A DNA stretch of 64,000 bases from Nannobrachium achirus (GCA_963921795.1 OY997653.1:6009604-6073603), one strand, 5' to 3'. Positions 39,677 to 52,729 are shown, counted from the first letter of the stretch. The notes: generated by a model not told the origin, from the sequence alone. Translations and numbers: made by a program.

Positions 39677-42204
39677 AACGGACCGTGCAGCGTCCGCATT
39701 ACTGCGGACGCTGCCCCGATCCGCCTGTCAATCTCCCGCTCCCTCCTTCCATCACTCGTGAACAAGATCCCGAGGTACTTGAACTCCTCCACTTGAAGCA
39801 GGGCCACCTCCCCGACCTGGAGTGGGCACTCCACCCTTTTCCGGCTGAGAACCATAGCCTCGGACTTGGAGGTGCTGATCCTCATCCCGGCCGCTTCACA
39901 CTCGGCGGCGAACCGCCCCAGGGAGAGCTGGAGGTCGTTGCTCGAAACAGCAAAGAGGATCACATCATCCGCAAAAAGCAGGGATGAGATCCTCCCGCCA
40001 CCGAACTCGACACCCTCCGCCCCCCGGCTGCGCCTAGAAATTCTGTCCATAAAAATTATGAACAGAACCGGTGACAAAGGGCAGCCTTGGCGGAGTCCAA
40101 CTCCCACCGGAAACAGGTCCGACTTACTGCCGGCTACACGGACCAGACTCACACTCCTTCGGTACAGGGATTGAAAGGCCCTTAGCAACGCGCCATCAAC
40201 CCCATACTCCTGGAGCACCCCCCACAGGATACCTCGGGGGACACGGTCGTAAGCCTTTTCCAAATCCACAAAACACATGTGGACTGGTTGGGCAAACTCC
40301 CATGCCCCCTCTAGCACCCCAGAGAGGGTAAAGAGATGGTCCATGGTTCCACGGCCAGGACGAAAACCACATTGCTCCTCCTCGATCCGAGGTTCAACTA
40401 TCGACCGGACCCTCCTCTCCAGTACCTTCGCGAAGACCTTACCGGGGAGGCTGAGGAGTGTGATCCCCCTGTAGTTGGAACACACCCTCTGGTCCCCCTT
40501 CTTAAAGATGGGTACCACCACCCCGGTTTGCCACTCCAAAGGCACTGCCCCCGATGTCCACGCAATGTTGCAGAGACGTGTCAACCAAGACAGCCCTACA
40601 ACATCCAGAGCCTTGAGATACCCAGGGCGGATCTCATCCACCCCCGGGGCTCCGCCTCCGCGGAGCTGCTTCAGCACCTCTGAAACTTCCACCCCGGAGA
40701 TTGGACAACCCAGCCCCAAGCCCCTCGGCTCTGTTTCCTCCACAGAATGCGTGCTGGTGGGATTGAGGAGCTCCTCAAAGTATTCCTTCCACCGCCCGAC
40801 TATCTCCTCAGTTGCGGTCAGCAGCTCCCCGCCCCCACTGTACACAGTGTGGGCAAGTTGCCGCCTCCCCCCCCTGAGGCGCCGGATGGTACTCCAGAAC
40901 CTTTTCGGAGCCGTTCGATAGTCTTCCTCCATGGCCTCACCGAACTCCTCCCACGCCCGAGTTTTTGCTTTTGCGACTGCCGCGGCTGCACACCGCTTGG
41001 CCCGTCGGTACCACTCAGCTGAATCTAGAGACCCACACGACAGCCACGCCCTGTAGGCCTCCTTTTTCAGCCTGACAGCATCCCTTACCGCTGGTGTCCA
41101 CCAGCGGGTTCGGGGATTGCCGCCACGACTGGCACCGGCAACCTTGCGGCCACAGCTCGCGACAGCCGCCTCAGCAATAGCGGAGCGGAACACGGCCCAC
41201 TCGGCCTCAATGTCCCCCTCCACCCCCTGGACGCGGTCGAAGCTCTGCCGGAGGTGTGAGTTGAAGACCGTCCGGACAGGTTCTTCCACCAGGCGTTCCC
41301 AGCAGACCCTCACTACTCGTTTGGGTCTGCCAGGTCTGCGCGGCGTCCTCCCCTGCCATCTGATCCAGCTCACCACCAGGTGGTGATCAGTTGACAGCTC
41401 TGCTCCTCTCTTCACCCGAGTGTCCAGAACATACGGCCGTAGGTCAGATGATACGACTACAAAGTCGATCATTGACTTCCGGCCTCGGCTGTCCTGGTGC
41501 CACGTGCACAAGTGGACAGCCTTATGTTTGAACAAGGTGTTAGTTATGGACAAACTGCGACTAGCACAGAAGTCCAATAACTGAACACCACTCGGGTTCA
41601 GATCGGGCAGGCCGTTCCTCCCAATCACGCCCCTCCAGGTCACGCTGTCGTTGCCCACGTGAGCGTTGAAATCCCCCAGTAGGACAATGGAGTCCCCAGT
41701 CGGGGCACTATCAAGTACCCGTCCCAAGGACTCCAAAAAGGGTGGGTACTCTGTACTGCCGTTTGGCGCATACGCGCAAACAACAGTCAGGACCCGTTCC
41801 CCAACCCGAAGGCGCAGGGAAGCAACCCTTTCGTCCACTGGGGTAAACCCCAACGTACAGGCAGAGAGCCTAGGGGCTATAAGAAAGCCCACCCCAGCCC
41901 TCCGCCTCTCACCCGGAGCAACTCCAGCAAAGGAGAGGGTCCAACCACTCTCAAGGACTTGGGTTCCGGAGCCGGAGCTATGTGTCGAGGTGAGGCCGAC
42001 TATATCTAGCCGGAAACGCTCAACCTCTTCCACCAGCTCCAGCTCCTTCCCCGCCAGAGAGGTGACATTCCACGTTCCTAAAGCCAGTTTCCGTAACTGG
42101 GGATCGGACCGCCAAGGCCCCCGCCTTGGTCCACCCGATCCGTTTAACACCGGACCCCTCTGGCTCCTCCTGCGGGTGGTGGGTCCACTGGGGGATGTGC
42201 CCAT
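39670..42204 (-). CDS. Rex3 ORF: AP endonuclease and reverse transcriptase
   Basis: An 844-residue frame. The N-terminal part is an apurinic-like endonuclease: [35 protein letters not shown], then [10 protein letters not shown] and the catalytic STDHHLV near residue 270. The reverse transcriptase follows, with [58 protein letters not shown] and the catalytic [11 protein letters not shown]. It primes reverse transcription at nicked genomic target sites. The frame closes early at 39670 because of a small frameshift near 39675. The natural C-terminal portion continues in another frame to 39191. Confidence 0.92.
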   Translation of the reverse strand: MGTSPSGPTTRRRSQRGPVLNGSGGPRRGPWRSDPQLRKLALGTWNVTSLAGKELELVEEVERFRLDIVGLTSTHSSGSGTQVLESGWTLSFAGVAPGERRRAGVGFLIAPRLSACTLGFTPVDERVASLRLRVGERVLTVVCAYAPNGSTEYPPFLESLGRVLDSAPTGDSIVLLGDFNAHVGNDSVTWRGVIGRNGLPDLNPSGVQLLDFCASRSLSITNTLFKHKAVHLCTWHQDSRGRKSMIDFVVVSSDLRPYVLDTRVKRGAELSTDHHLVVSWIRWQGRTPRRPGRPKRVVRVCWERLVEEPVRTVFNSHLRQSFDRVQGVEGDIEAEWAVFRSAIAEAAVASCGRKVAGASRGGNPRTRWWTPAVRDAVRLKKEAYRAWLSCGSLDSAEWYRRAKRCAAAAVAKAKTRAWEEFGEAMEEDYRTAPKRFWSTIRRLRGGRRQLAHTVYSGGGELLTATEEIVGRWKEYFEELLNPTSTHSVEETEPRGLGLGCPISGVEVSEVLKQLRGGGAPGVDEIRPGYLKALDVVGLSWLTRLCNIAWTSGAVPLEWQTGVVVPIFKKGDQRVCSNYRGITLLSLPGKVFAKVLERRVRSIVEPRIEEEQCGFRPGRGTMDHLFTLSGVLEGAWEFAQPVHMCFVDLEKAYDRVPRGILWGVLQEYGVDGALLRAFQSLYRRSVSLVRVAGSKSDLFPVGVGLRQGCPLSPVLFIIFMDRISRRSRGAEGVEFGGGRISSLLFADDVILFAVSSNDLQLSLGRFAAECEAAGMRISTSKSEAMVLSRKRVECPLQVGEVALLQVEEFKYLGILFTSDGRREREIDRRIGAASAVMRTLHGPLW

Positions 42205-42234
42205 GTAGTCGGTTCGGGCTGGAAAACCGGGTGG

Positions 42235-42929
42235 GTCAATGAATATTTAAATGGGGCAATTCGCTTGTCTATATAGACTACAGAGGGATTTATTTAGCTG
42301 CCCAAGATATGTGTACAACTTGAAAGATGGTTTGTTTCCATCGTGAGGGGGAATGCATAGTCGACGCACACATTAGATCCCGCCCACGATGTTTGATTGG
42401 TCAAAAGCGCTGCCTGTCACCAGACCTGGGTTCCGCCCCAAATCCCTTCTGTGGTTTTGGTGTGTGACAGACTCAGTAGCGTAGCGTTCTCTGAGGCTGT
42501 TCTTGAGAGACTAGTATTGCAACAACGTAAAGGCTTCTACCTCATGCTTGACTCCAGCTGGTACACTTCTCTGAGAATCATGAAAAATATATTTATGTTC
42601 TAACTTGAACTTTCATCATTGTTGACAAAAATTGTTTTGTTGACAGCTTGCCAACGGAGGTGACCTTGGGTGGCATCCACCACATGTAGTTTGTTTACGT
42701 TCATGTTGTGCCTTGGAAGCATGTTGCACATTCAGAATTCATAAAGCACATAGAAAGTATAGATCTAGAACACAGAATGTATAGATCTAGAACACAGATT
42801 TCATTTCTCTAGAACACATAGAATAAAAATTCCCAGCTTCACTTCGAACCAAGGTTTGATTTTTATATATAGAGAGAATCTGCCTCCATCTCACCCTATC
42901 CTTACCTACCCTCAACCTATTACTGATTA
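42235..42929. other. Intergenic, no gene seen
   Basis: It begins with the right half of the Rex3 target. A duplicated TATAGATCTAGAACACAGA motif occurs at 42758-42800. No exon was recognised. Confidence 0.45.
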
Positions 42930-43535
42930 CTTGCAGATTTACATCTATTGCATGGATTCATGGATTATAGGTTTATTTGAGCCATCATGGCATTTTCACA
43001 GCATGGCTCTGAAAGGCCCACTAATAGGAGGGTCTGGTATGTTTGCATGTGTCTGCATGTCAGTTTGTCCAGAGCTACTTTTGCAAACCACTGGACCAAT
43101 CCACATGTTTTGTACCTTTCTGAGTGGTGCAAACCGCTCCTATGTTTCACTTTGTGACGTATTAGTACAGATCTCCATGTAAGGAGATCCGTGCTCACAA
43201 AGTAACTGACTGAACGGTGCAGGCCCATACAAGGAGATTTGCACCGTTCAATTACGAGGACTGACAGATACAGAGATCTCCATATATGGGCATAAAAGGG
43301 ACAAGGACTGACAGATACAGAAATCTCCATATATGGGCATATCAGTCGGATCGTAGGCGTGAGGGCCGCATTGCGGCCTAAACTCTATATAATATACCTC
43401 TATGTTTCTAGATGACAGACTGCCCCGCCCCCATTAATTTCAATGAATGTTGCTCAGTGGCGTTTGAAGCACACGGATGGAACTTCTACTTCCTGGTTGG
43501 CTCCAATGTCGGAGCCAAGTGATAGCCAATAGCTA
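42930..43535 (+). repeat. Diverged third relative of the duplication
   Basis: It shares GATTTACATCTATTG, TCAGTTTGTCCAGAGCTACT, CCACTGGACCAATCCACAT and the CCATATATGGGCATAAAAGG units with 540-1640 and 23800-25170, but with many substitutions and deletions. The 1-2551 block is therefore partly made of an older dispersed repeat. Confidence 0.75.
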
Positions 43536-45016
43536 ATGCTAGATGTCCCGGACCCCGACTCAGCCCGTGCCCCCCGTGCCCTGGTCAAGCGACCAATGGT
43601 GTCCCAATTTGGCTGGGAGCCAGTCATTGGATTTTTATTCATTTTCATTTTTTCATTTCATTTGAAAGCTGGGGATCATAGCTACAAAATTATATATTGG
43701 TTGTGGAGATTGACAGAGATGGGGACTCGAGTTAAAGACTCGCGACTTTCTGTCACTCGAGTTACGATTTTGGTGACTCGTCACTCGACTCGGACTCGCC
43801 CCTCAAAAACTCGTGACTTGACTCGACTCGTGCTCATAAGACTCGTTAAGTTCACGAGTCTTATGAGCGGTGCTTAAAATAAAGATTGTTCACGACGTGA
43901 ACAATCTTTATTTTAAGCACTATAATGCATGACAAGCACGACAAATATTGCCTTTCCTTCTCCTTTCTTCTTTCTTCCTTCTCTGTTGCGCGGCTGCGCG
44001 CCGCTGTGCTGCTGAGTGTTGCGCACGGAGACAGCGGCGACCGCGTTGTTTTTCCCAACGTACTTAAGCGCAACGGTGGGGGCCAGGAGCGCTTCGCTGT
44101 GTTCACTTGGACCGCGCGCAACTCAGGGCCGTTGGGAAAACCGCAGTCTGTCTCGCAAAGCGTGGCAGACACAGCCGTCTGCATGGACCTTTCATCCTAA
44201 GATTTAAATATTAAAACGGCGAAATAAAACATATATGTTTAGCTCATCATCAGCTATTTTACTTCAGCTAACCTGGCATTTGTTCAATAATTGTATAAAA
44301 TGATAGGATTATCTGTGAGAACCTGCTTATCTAACGTCGGGTTTCTCTCCAGAGCGCAGCCTCCTCTCGTAATAATATTAATAATGTTCCACTACCACCA
44401 GCTGCAGCTATAGGTCTAATAGTTGAGCTCATTAACCCCTCGTAAGTTAACTTATTGTTTAAAGCAGTAACGTGAGGTTTAATACCATGCCCAGTAGCCC
44501 TACTGTTACACTGCTAGAGGATTATTAAATTGTTTTTTTGTATCTGTTGCGCTCGCACGTAGGCTATAGTGCGTCTTTCCAATCTATATCTAGACGCCGC
44601 CGCGCCATGACAAGGTGGATTAATAGCTTGCAACTCTGATTTTTTGGGAGCCTTATAGGCTAAACAATATAAGCCATAGTTGATTTTGAGAGGTGTATAG
44701 GCTGAACAATAAACCTACAGTAGCCTAGGCTGTTAGTTCAGTAGCAGCAGTAGGCAGGACAGCTGCTGCATGCAGCCTTTCAGAATAAGATTTAAATATT
44801 AAAACGGCGAAATAAAACACATATGTTTAGCTCATCATCAGCTATTCTACTTCAGTTAACGTGGCATTTGTTTAATAATTTGATAAGATAATAGGATTTT
44901 CCGTGAGACAGTGCTTTTCTAGCGTCGGGTTTTCACTTTTTTCTCCGGTGGGCTCTTCTCTTCATGATGTCAATTCCACCAGCTGCATCTACTAATTAAC
45001 CCCACGTAATTATTGT

Positions 45017-47565
45017 CAGAGATGTAAAAGAGTCTTTGATCTCGAGTCAATTCCGAGTCAGAAGTCTTTGATCTCGAGTCAATTCCGAGTCGAGTCTTTA
45101 GTGGGTCAGCCCGAGTCAATTCCGAGTCTTCATCTCGAGTCGGGAGTCGCGAGTCACGAGTCACGAGTCATATATATATATATATATATATTTTGTATGT
45201 AGCCTCCGGTTGAAATACAGTTATATGGCGCATCACAAATCACCCGGTACTACACACCATCACACAGATACAGCAGCAGCAGCCTTGCCAGGCTAAATTA
45301 AGACACATGAAATTCATGAATGTATGTACTCACACTCTCACAGTCACGCTACGGAGGCTGTTAAATGTTCCACGATTAATAATAATGGATCCATTTCCCC
45401 CAGAAAACAGCTCTGAAGTAGACCTCCTGCCTCTCCTTCCTCGGTGAAAGTTCCTTGGAAGCAACGCAGTTATGTCCAATAGTAGCAGGGTCCCCGGCCG
45501 TCCGATCATCATCCAGACATCCAATGAATAAAATAATCCCAAAACCAGCCACACTTCAGTTGCTTGCTTGACACTTAAATCCTTTTTGTAGACCTTTGTA
45601 GCTATCTGTACTGACATTTTCCTAAGACAGCTTGAGCTAGACAAGTACTCAAATGTTGTTTTTAATAGGAATTGCGAAGCAATCACAATTTTTCTATTTG
45701 AAGAAGCCGCCGGAGCTGGACAGTAAGCAACATAACACTTTACTGCAGTTACTGCCGTAAAACGTATCGCTACTGGTTACCATAGCGACGTGTACTCTCA
45801 GTGGGGATTGGACCTGGGAATACATTTTACATCACTGTCGTAAACGTTTGTTTAATTAATATATACTATATTAATTAAATTGTACTGGCAAGTGCATGAT
45901 TGTATTCATGATCACTCCTTTACTGTATTAATATAAACAGACAGTATGTCAGGATTGATAGGCTACATTACTTAGTCATTGATACAGCATCATTTTCAAT
46001 AGCAGTTTTAGTTAAGATATAAATAAAAAAAAATAAACGTGGTTCAACATAATCTTTATTCCAAAATAAAGCTTTTCTTTTACTTCTTTAGCATAACGTT
46101 TTTTTTTTCCCTTTCATTTCCACTCCCCTCCTGCTTTTTTAAAAGCTCTTTTTCTTTTTTAAAGTTACTGCAGTGCTGTGAAGAATCCTGACAGCACAAC
46201 TGTAACATTACGGGCATATTTGGCATAACTTCACGTTAATGCTTTGAACAATAATTACGTGGGGTTAATTAGTAGATGCAGCTGGTGGAATTGACATCAT
46301 GAAGAGAAGAGCCCACCGGAGAAAAAAGTGAAAACCCGACGCTAGAAAAGCACTGTCTCACGGAAAATCCTATTATCTTATCAAATTATTAAACAAATGC
46401 CACGTTAACTGAAGTAGAATAGCTGATGATGAGCTAAACATATGTGTTTTATTTCGCCGTTTTAATATTTAAATCTTATTCTGAAAGGCTGCATGCAGCA
46501 GCTGTCCTGCCTACTGCTGCTACTGAACTAACAGCCTAGGCTACTGTAGGTTTATTGTTCAGCCTATACACCTCTCAAAATCAACTATGGCTTATATTGT
46601 TTAGCCTATAGGCCTAAGGCTCCCAAAAAATCAGAGTTGCAAGCTATTAATCCACCTTGTCATGGCGCGGCGGCGTCTAGATATAGATTGGAAAGACGCA
46701 CTATAGCCTACGTGCGAGCGTACAGAACAAAACAGATACAAAAAAACAATTTAATAATCCTCTAGCAGTGTAAAAGTAGGGCTACTGGGCATGGTATTAA
46801 ACCTCACGTTACTGCTTTAAACAATAAGTTAACTTACGAGGGGTTAATGAGCTCAACTATTAGACCTATAGCTGCAGCTGGTGGTAGTGGAACATTATTA
46901 ATATTATTACGAGAGGAGGCTGCGCTCTGGAGAGAAACCCGACGTTAGATAAGCAGGTTCTCACAGATAATCCTATCATTTTATACAATTATTGAACAAA
47001 TGCCAGGTTAGCTGAAGTAAAATAGCTGATGATGAGCTAAACATATATGTTTTATTTCGCCGTTTTAATATTTAAATCTTAGGATGAAAGGTCCATGCAG
47101 ACGGCTGTGTCTGCCACGCTTTGCGAGACAGACTGCGGTTTTCCCAACGGCCCTGAGTTGCGCGCGGTCCAAGTGAACACAGCGAAGCGCTCCTGGCCCC
47201 CACCGTTGCGCTTAAGTACGTTGGGAAAAACAACGCGGTCGCCGCTGTCTCCGTGCGCAACACTCAGCAGCACAGCGGCGCGCAGCCGCGCAACAGAGAA
47301 GGAAGAAAGAAGAAAGGAGAAGGAAAGGCAATATTTGTCGTGCTTGTCATGCATTATAGTGCTTAAAATAAAGATTGTTCACGTCGTGAACAATCTTTAT
47401 TTTAAGCACCGCTCATAAGACTCGTGAACTTAACGAGTCTTATGAGCACGAGTCGAGTCAAGTCACGAGTTTTTGAGGGGCGAGTCCGAGTCGAGTGACG
47501 AGTCACCAAAATCGTAACTCGAGTGACAGAAAGTCGCGAGTCTTTAACTCGAGTCCCCATCTCTG
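45017..47565. mobile_element. Inner, inverted copy of the same hAT element
   Basis: It starts CAGAGATGTAAAAGAGTC and ends GAGTCCCCATCTCTG, flanked by the perfect duplication ATTATTGT at 45009-45016 and 47566-47573. Its 2549 bp are the near-identical reverse complement of the two outer halves joined (43714-45016 and 47574-48805). Confidence 0.95.
45330..45686 (-). CDS. Unrecognised 118-residue frame in the inner hAT copy
   Basis: This frame is repeated with one residue change at 48134-48490 on the plus strand in the outer copy. It has a hydrophobic stretch (VWLVLGLFYSLDVWMM) and a basic RRGRRGRR run. I recognise no family and it is not a transposase. Its persistence may reflect only the youth of both copies. 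It may be a captured host fragment or a chance frame. Confidence 0.25.
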   Translation of the reverse strand: MIASQFLLKTTFEYLSSSSCLRKMSVQIATKVYKKDLSVKQATEVWLVLGLFYSLDVWMMIGRPGTLLLLDITALLPRNFHRGRRGRRSTSELFSGGNGSIIINRGTFNSLRSVTVRV

Positions 47566-48133
47566 ATTATTGTTCAAAGCATTAACGTGAAGTTATGCCA
47601 AATATGCCCGTAATGTTACAGTTGTGCTGTCAGGATTCTTCACAGCACTGCAGTAACTTTAAAAAAGAAAAAGAGCTTTTAAAAAAGCAGGAGGGGAGTG
47701 GAAATGAAAGGGAAAAAAAAACGTTATGCTAAAGAAGTAAAAGAAAAGATTTATTTTGGAATAAAGATTATGTTGAACCACGTTTAATTTTTTTTATTTA
47801 TATCTTAACTAAAACTGCTATTGAAAATGATGCTGTATCAATGACTAAGTAATGTAGCCTATCAATCCTGACATACTGTCTGTTTATATTAATACAGTAA
47901 AGGAGTGATCATGAATACAATCATGCACTTGCCAGTACAATTTAATTAATATAGTATATATTAATTAAACAAACGTTTACGACAGTGATGTAAAATGTAT
48001 TCCCAGGTCCAATCCCCACTGAGAGTACACGTCGCTATGGTAACCAGTAGCGATACGTTTTACGGCAGTAACTGCAGTAAAGTGTTATGTTGCTTACTGT
48101 CCAGCTCCGGCGGCTTCTTCAAATAGAAAAATT

Positions 48134-48490
48134 GTGATTGCTTCGCAATTCCTATTAAAAACAACATTTGAGTACTTGTCTAGCTCAAGCTGTCTTAGGA
48201 AAATGTCAGTACAGATAGCTACAAAGGTCTACAAAAAGGATTTAAGTGTCAAGCAAGCAACTGAAGTGTGGCTGGTTTTGGGATTATTTTATTCATTGGA
48301 TGTCTGGATGATGATCGGACGGCCGGGGACCCTGCTACTATTGGACATAACTGCGTTGCTTCCAAGGAACTTTCACCGAGGAAGGAGAGGCAGGAGGTCT
48401 ACTTCAGAGCTGTTTTCTGGGGGAAATGGATCCATTATTATTAATCGTGGAACATTTAAAAGCCTCCGTAGCGTGACTGTGAGAGTGTGA
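48134..48490 (+). CDS. Unrecognised 118-residue frame in the outer hAT copy
   Basis: This is the counterpart of the frame at 45330-45686, differing by Asn to Lys near the C-terminus. No domain was recognised and coding status is doubtful. Confidence 0.25.
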   Translation: MIASQFLLKTTFEYLSSSSCLRKMSVQIATKVYKKDLSVKQATEVWLVLGLFYSLDVWMMIGRPGTLLLLDITALLPRNFHRGRRGRRSTSELFSGGNGSIIINRGTFKSLRSVTVRV

Positions 48491-49144
48491 GTACATACAT
48501 TCATGAATTTCATGTGTCTTAATTTAGCCTGGCAAGGCTGCTGCTGCTGTATCTGTGTGATGGTGTGTAGTACCGGGTGATTTGTGATGCGCCATATAAC
48601 TGTATTTCAACCGGAGGCTACATACAAAATATATATATATATATATATATATGACTCGTGACTCGTGACTCGCGACTCCCGACTCGAGATGAAGACTCGG
48701 AATTGACTCGGGCTGACCCACTAAAGACTCGACTCGGAATTGACTCGAGATCAAAGACTTCTGACTCGGAATTGACTCGAGATCAAAGACTCTTTTACAT
48801 CTCTGGAGATTGACCCAACAGTTTTGAAGATATGGCTTATAGAATGATGCCATGCTGAAATACTACTTTTGAGATATTCAAGTTCTAAATAAATGTCTAA
48901 CCTGCAAATGACCTGACGATCTCTCACATTAATTAAAAAAAGTCTTATTTACATGCAGAGTTAAGCTCTGGCGTTTAAGTGAAATGTAGCCTGAAATTTA
49001 TGAAATGCTTTAGTGGCTTTATCACATTTTAGTGAAAAACAACAAAAAAATATTTTCAGTCCCTGTCTAAAGCTGTACTTTCCGAGATGACTGGCTCTCA
49101 GTGAGATTGGGACACTTATGTGTCGTGTCCAGAGGCTGACCACA

Positions 49145-49556
49145 AACTCCTCTGTTATAGTTTTTGAAGAGACTGGTTCAAAATGAGACGGCATCGGTCG
49201 TAGTCCTAGAAACGGCAGATGTTGGACATGGCGACAACACGCGAGGCTGTCCGCGTCAGTGCCAATATTAAAAAAATCCGTTCACCATGTCAAAATACCG
49301 ATCCGAATCTTGTTTAGATTAAGTTTGTTTAGACTCACGTTGTTGCACTGTGGACCGTGGTGCTCCGTAGGTTGCCTTTTGTTGTTGTTGTTTGAAAGAG
49401 GAAGACAAACAAACCACTTCTTCCTGTCACTGTGTCTAACAATATGTTTTATAAATAAAACTATTTGCCATGAGTAAACATGTGTCACGTAGGCTCCATT
49501 CATTATTCAGACCATTTAAAGCGTACAAATAAACGCATCAATAAATTAATGAATAC

Positions 49557-49587
<31 letters not shown>

Positions 49588-51295
49588 TTAACGGGATTCG
49601 ATCTCCTCTCATTCTCGGCATAAAATCACCGTTTCAGAGCATAGACCACTGCACCACGATGGCCACGCAGGTTGTCATTTGGACTCCCCATACAGAGTAA
49701 AGACAAACAGCCTTCACACACAGACGACATGGATTAACCTGAGACATTGACACTGCATTTCCAACTTGGCTGTTTAATAGGCAACCGAGTTGTCTCTCAA
49801 CATCTCACTCGCCATCATTCATCAGATTTAGTCTTCATGGTATACAGCCTACTTGGAAATTGTAAATATGACGCATGATATAAAGGTAGTCTAGTATAGC
49901 AACTCGAACTGGTATAAAAAAAGACAAAGCCCCTCCCCCTGACCATAGACCAAGGCATATACCTACCTCCCTCTTGCCTTTGGAAATATCTCCTATTTCA
50001 CTTCATTATTATTATTTTTTATAGTTCTGCTTTTTTTTTAATTGTTTACCCCTTTGTTACTGAATTCCCTTTACAGAGTACCTACTTCTATCCGTCTGTC
50101 TTTCAATGTTATATGAGATATCGAAAGTGGTTCCTTTGTAAATGAGCCAAAAAGATGACTAAGGATCTCCCTTTAGTTGACCTTGTACCAGTGATTTGTA
50201 CTGTCATGAAACTGTAGGCTACTTTTAAACAAACTGTAATGTATGTTATGTTTTATATCTGAGGTCTGACCTTTTTAATTATGTATTTTTATTTTATTTT
50301 TTGCTTTATAGACTACATTTATATTTATTTTGTAGTAAACCTTGTATCTGAAATGTTCTGCCCTGTACTTTTTCTTATGCAAACTTCTAATTATGAAATC
50401 TATTCAGACAGTTTATAGCATGACCTCATAACTGACCTCATGAACAGTCTAATTTTAAGGTGATTTGATGTAATCACCTAGAAGTTGTAAGCCTATGTTA
50501 TAAGATGCAGTTGCAGCCGCGTTGCACAGAGGCTAGGCATGTCCACTTAGACTTGACAATATTATCCAGGACAGCCCTATGCTCTGATAGTCACTATGTA
50601 CATGAAATTCCCCCATTACACAAAGAGCAAATAAAGAGGACCAAGTAAATCACACAACCACATGATTCAAAAGTAGCATTCTTTTATTTGTCACATACCA
50701 TACATGGCACACAAGAGTACGATTCTTGCCTTTATAGTCTCTTCTACAGTGTAACAATAATTTGCCACGAAAGGGCCCAAACGGGTACATTTCTGATTGC
50801 TCCTGATCACAGTGATACATTGCAGTATGCTTCTGTGTATCAGGTTGTAACCTTTACAAATACATCATAATGTACTTTGGTAGGGTTGAAAGTAAAGTTT
50901 AGTCATTTAGCAGATGCTTTCATCCAGAGAGACTTACAATAAGCAGGGTACACTGCAACAAGACAAACGTTGCCTCAGCAAACTGTGAGAACAATTAATA
51001 ATCTGCATTCTGCAGACTCCAGGGTTTTAGATAATAATGAACCTAGCATCTGTCAAAATTGCATGCCACGTAAATAGGCCTCCAATGTTAACCTTTGCAG
51101 AAGTCTGCATGGTCATCCAGACAAGGTATATTTTTTTATCCCACCACAATCTTGTAACCCATTTTTCACTCAGTGCCAATTGCTCAAGATATCATCTTGG
51201 CCCACTACTCTCGCTCTGCCAACCTCAAACTGAGCTCATGCTCCTTTCAATGCACGAGGAGTGAGCGGACCCCTTATCAGGTCTTCTTTGTTTTT
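49145..51295. repeat. Left arm of a large inverted repeat
   Basis: About 2.1 kb matches the reverse complement of about 59930-62045 with scattered changes. Shared landmarks are TGACGCGGACAGCCTCGCG, the tRNA-like stretch and the AAGGCAAGAGGGAGGTAGGT region. GATCAGGAGCAATCA and the CACTCCTCGTGCATTGAA end are also shared. The arms enclose about 8.6 kb including the integrase-Ulp1-PHD gene. The right arm lies immediately 3' of the last exon, so the left arm is an inverted copy of the gene's 3' flank, or both are long terminal inverted repeats. Confidence 0.88.
49590..49665 (-). pseudogene. tRNA-like sequence in the left arm
   Basis: On the minus strand TGGTGCAGTGGTC (box A-like) and GAGATCGAATCCC (box B-like) lie about 45 bases apart, with a long T run just downstream (49557-49584). 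It mirrors 61543-61617. Folding is not good enough to call a functional tRNA. Confidence 0.5.
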
Positions 51296-52729
51296 TTTTA
51301 ATCAATTTACACATCTGAAAACTTCTGATGGCATTCTGCATAATGAGTACTTTCTACTTTCTTTGATCCCAACAGTTTTATATCTTCACTCAAGTACATT
51401 TTGAGTTTGTCTATACTGCAGTATTGATACTTACTTTCTCCTCCTCAAGTCAAAACATTTTACTTAAAATTAGAGCTAAAAACATACCATAACTAAACTG
51501 TACACTATAATATGATAGATAAATGATGAATTGATAGATAAATTGATTGATTGAATACTTTATTAGAAGCTTGCACACTTCACAGATACACAGTCAACTA
51601 ACACCACAAGAAAGCTGGTCGGCCTAAATTGGGTCCCTTTTTACAACTCATAGTCTACTCAACATTATATTATGACAGACATGAGTTAGTCTAAAAATGA
51701 GTAGCCTGAAAACAGAGAAAACAAAACCTGCTCTTAACTATTCAGATTTCCCTAGTAGGCTAGCCACTCACACAAAGTGCACACATTTCTTGTGCATGGT
51801 GCCCACCTGTTATACCCAGTCTCCCCAAAAAATAAGGTTGTCATGCAGATGTAGGCCTTCCTTTGATCATGGTGGCTGGAATTAGGATATTATGGCTCTT
51901 TTTAACATTTTGTAGCACATTTACTGATTGACTCTGGTCAATAATCAGTGTGAGGTGAGTTTTCTGAACACCTTAATCAATCAATCAATCAATCAATCTG
52001 TCAATTCTATCATATTATAGTGTACAGTTTAGCTAGGTTCACAATGCTTGCAAGCTTGGAGAACAGCTTTTTCCAAATGGCCAAAATGTATATATCTTTG
52101 GGCTGAAGTGAATAATGTATATGTTGTAATAATAATCACAATCTACTAAGTAACTAGTAACTTCTGGTCAGTCAGGTAACTCACGATAAATTGATTGTTC
52201 AATGTTTATTATTAATGAGTATACAAGTATGTATGCAACATTTAATTTGCTGTTTGGATACATTTCCCCTTTGCTCAGCAGCAGCACAAAAGAAGAACTT
52301 CATTAGGAGATATATAGATATAGCCACGTCATAGCCTTCTTCAGGTGTAAACTGAACAAATGAGTCACAGTGAAGGTTTAAGTAGTGCATGCTGGGTAGA
52401 ATTCACACAAATCATGAATGAAATCAGCCTCTGCCCCAATGATCTTGACTGGTTGTCAAATCAGCCACAGGCTGTTGTCTCTAGCAGTGAGAGAGACAGC
52501 CACATTATAGGAGGCCATCAGGAGGTATAGGGTATTTAAAGAATAAGCCAGCATATTTACAAACAAGAGGTAACAGTGTACCAAACCTATTACAGTCATA
52601 CACACGGATAATAACAATAAACAGTGTAAACAAAGTCAGATTTCACAAATAAAACTCAAATAACAATGCAACAAGAAATACAATGCAAAAGTAAAAACAA
52701 TATACAATGATTAGGTAAGAAAAAACAAG
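51296..52729. other. Spacer between the inverted arms, left part
   Basis: A TACTCAAGTACATTTTGAG hAT-MITE piece lies at about 51391. A CAATCAATCAAT short repeat is at 51975. On the minus strand CACCTGAAGAAGGCTATGAC (about 52325-52345) resembles the start of a Penelope-type hammerhead motif with its second half lost. No exon was seen. Confidence 0.45.

Larger units (their letters stand above)
39158..42220 (-). mobile_element. Rex3 non-LTR retrotransposon (RTE clade), nearly full length
   Basis: The 14-bp target duplication GGAAAACCGGGTGG flanks it at 39144-39157 and 42221-42234. CGGTGACAAAGGGCAGCCTT at 40069 and ACCACCACCCCGGTTTGCCA at 40514 match well-known conserved Rex3 stretches. It encodes endonuclease and reverse transcriptase on the minus strand, interrupted by one frameshift. 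An older paralogue of the target at 38201-38250 supports a clean insertion. Confidence 0.92.
43714..48805. mobile_element. Non-autonomous hAT element split by an inverted copy of itself
   Basis: The outer element starts CAGAGATGGGGACTCGAGTT (43714) and ends TTTTACATCTCTG (48805), with the perfect 8-bp duplication GAGATTGA at 43706-43713 and 48806-48813. It is interrupted at 45017-47565 by the same element in opposite orientation. Removing the insertion leaves about 2535 bp. The ends are rich in GAGTCGAGTC-like repeats. No transposase is encoded, so movement would need help from another hAT source. Confidence 0.93.

Noticed and set aside
39866-42208. Plus-strand frames of 65-180 residues across the Rex3 region
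   Set aside because: They are antisense to a clearly coding Rex3 ORF on the minus strand and show only complementary codon bias.
43861-44184. Frames of 91-107 residues in the hAT arms (also at 47079-47418)
   Set aside because: They are duplicated only because the element is duplicated, overlap each other on both strands and match no known domain.
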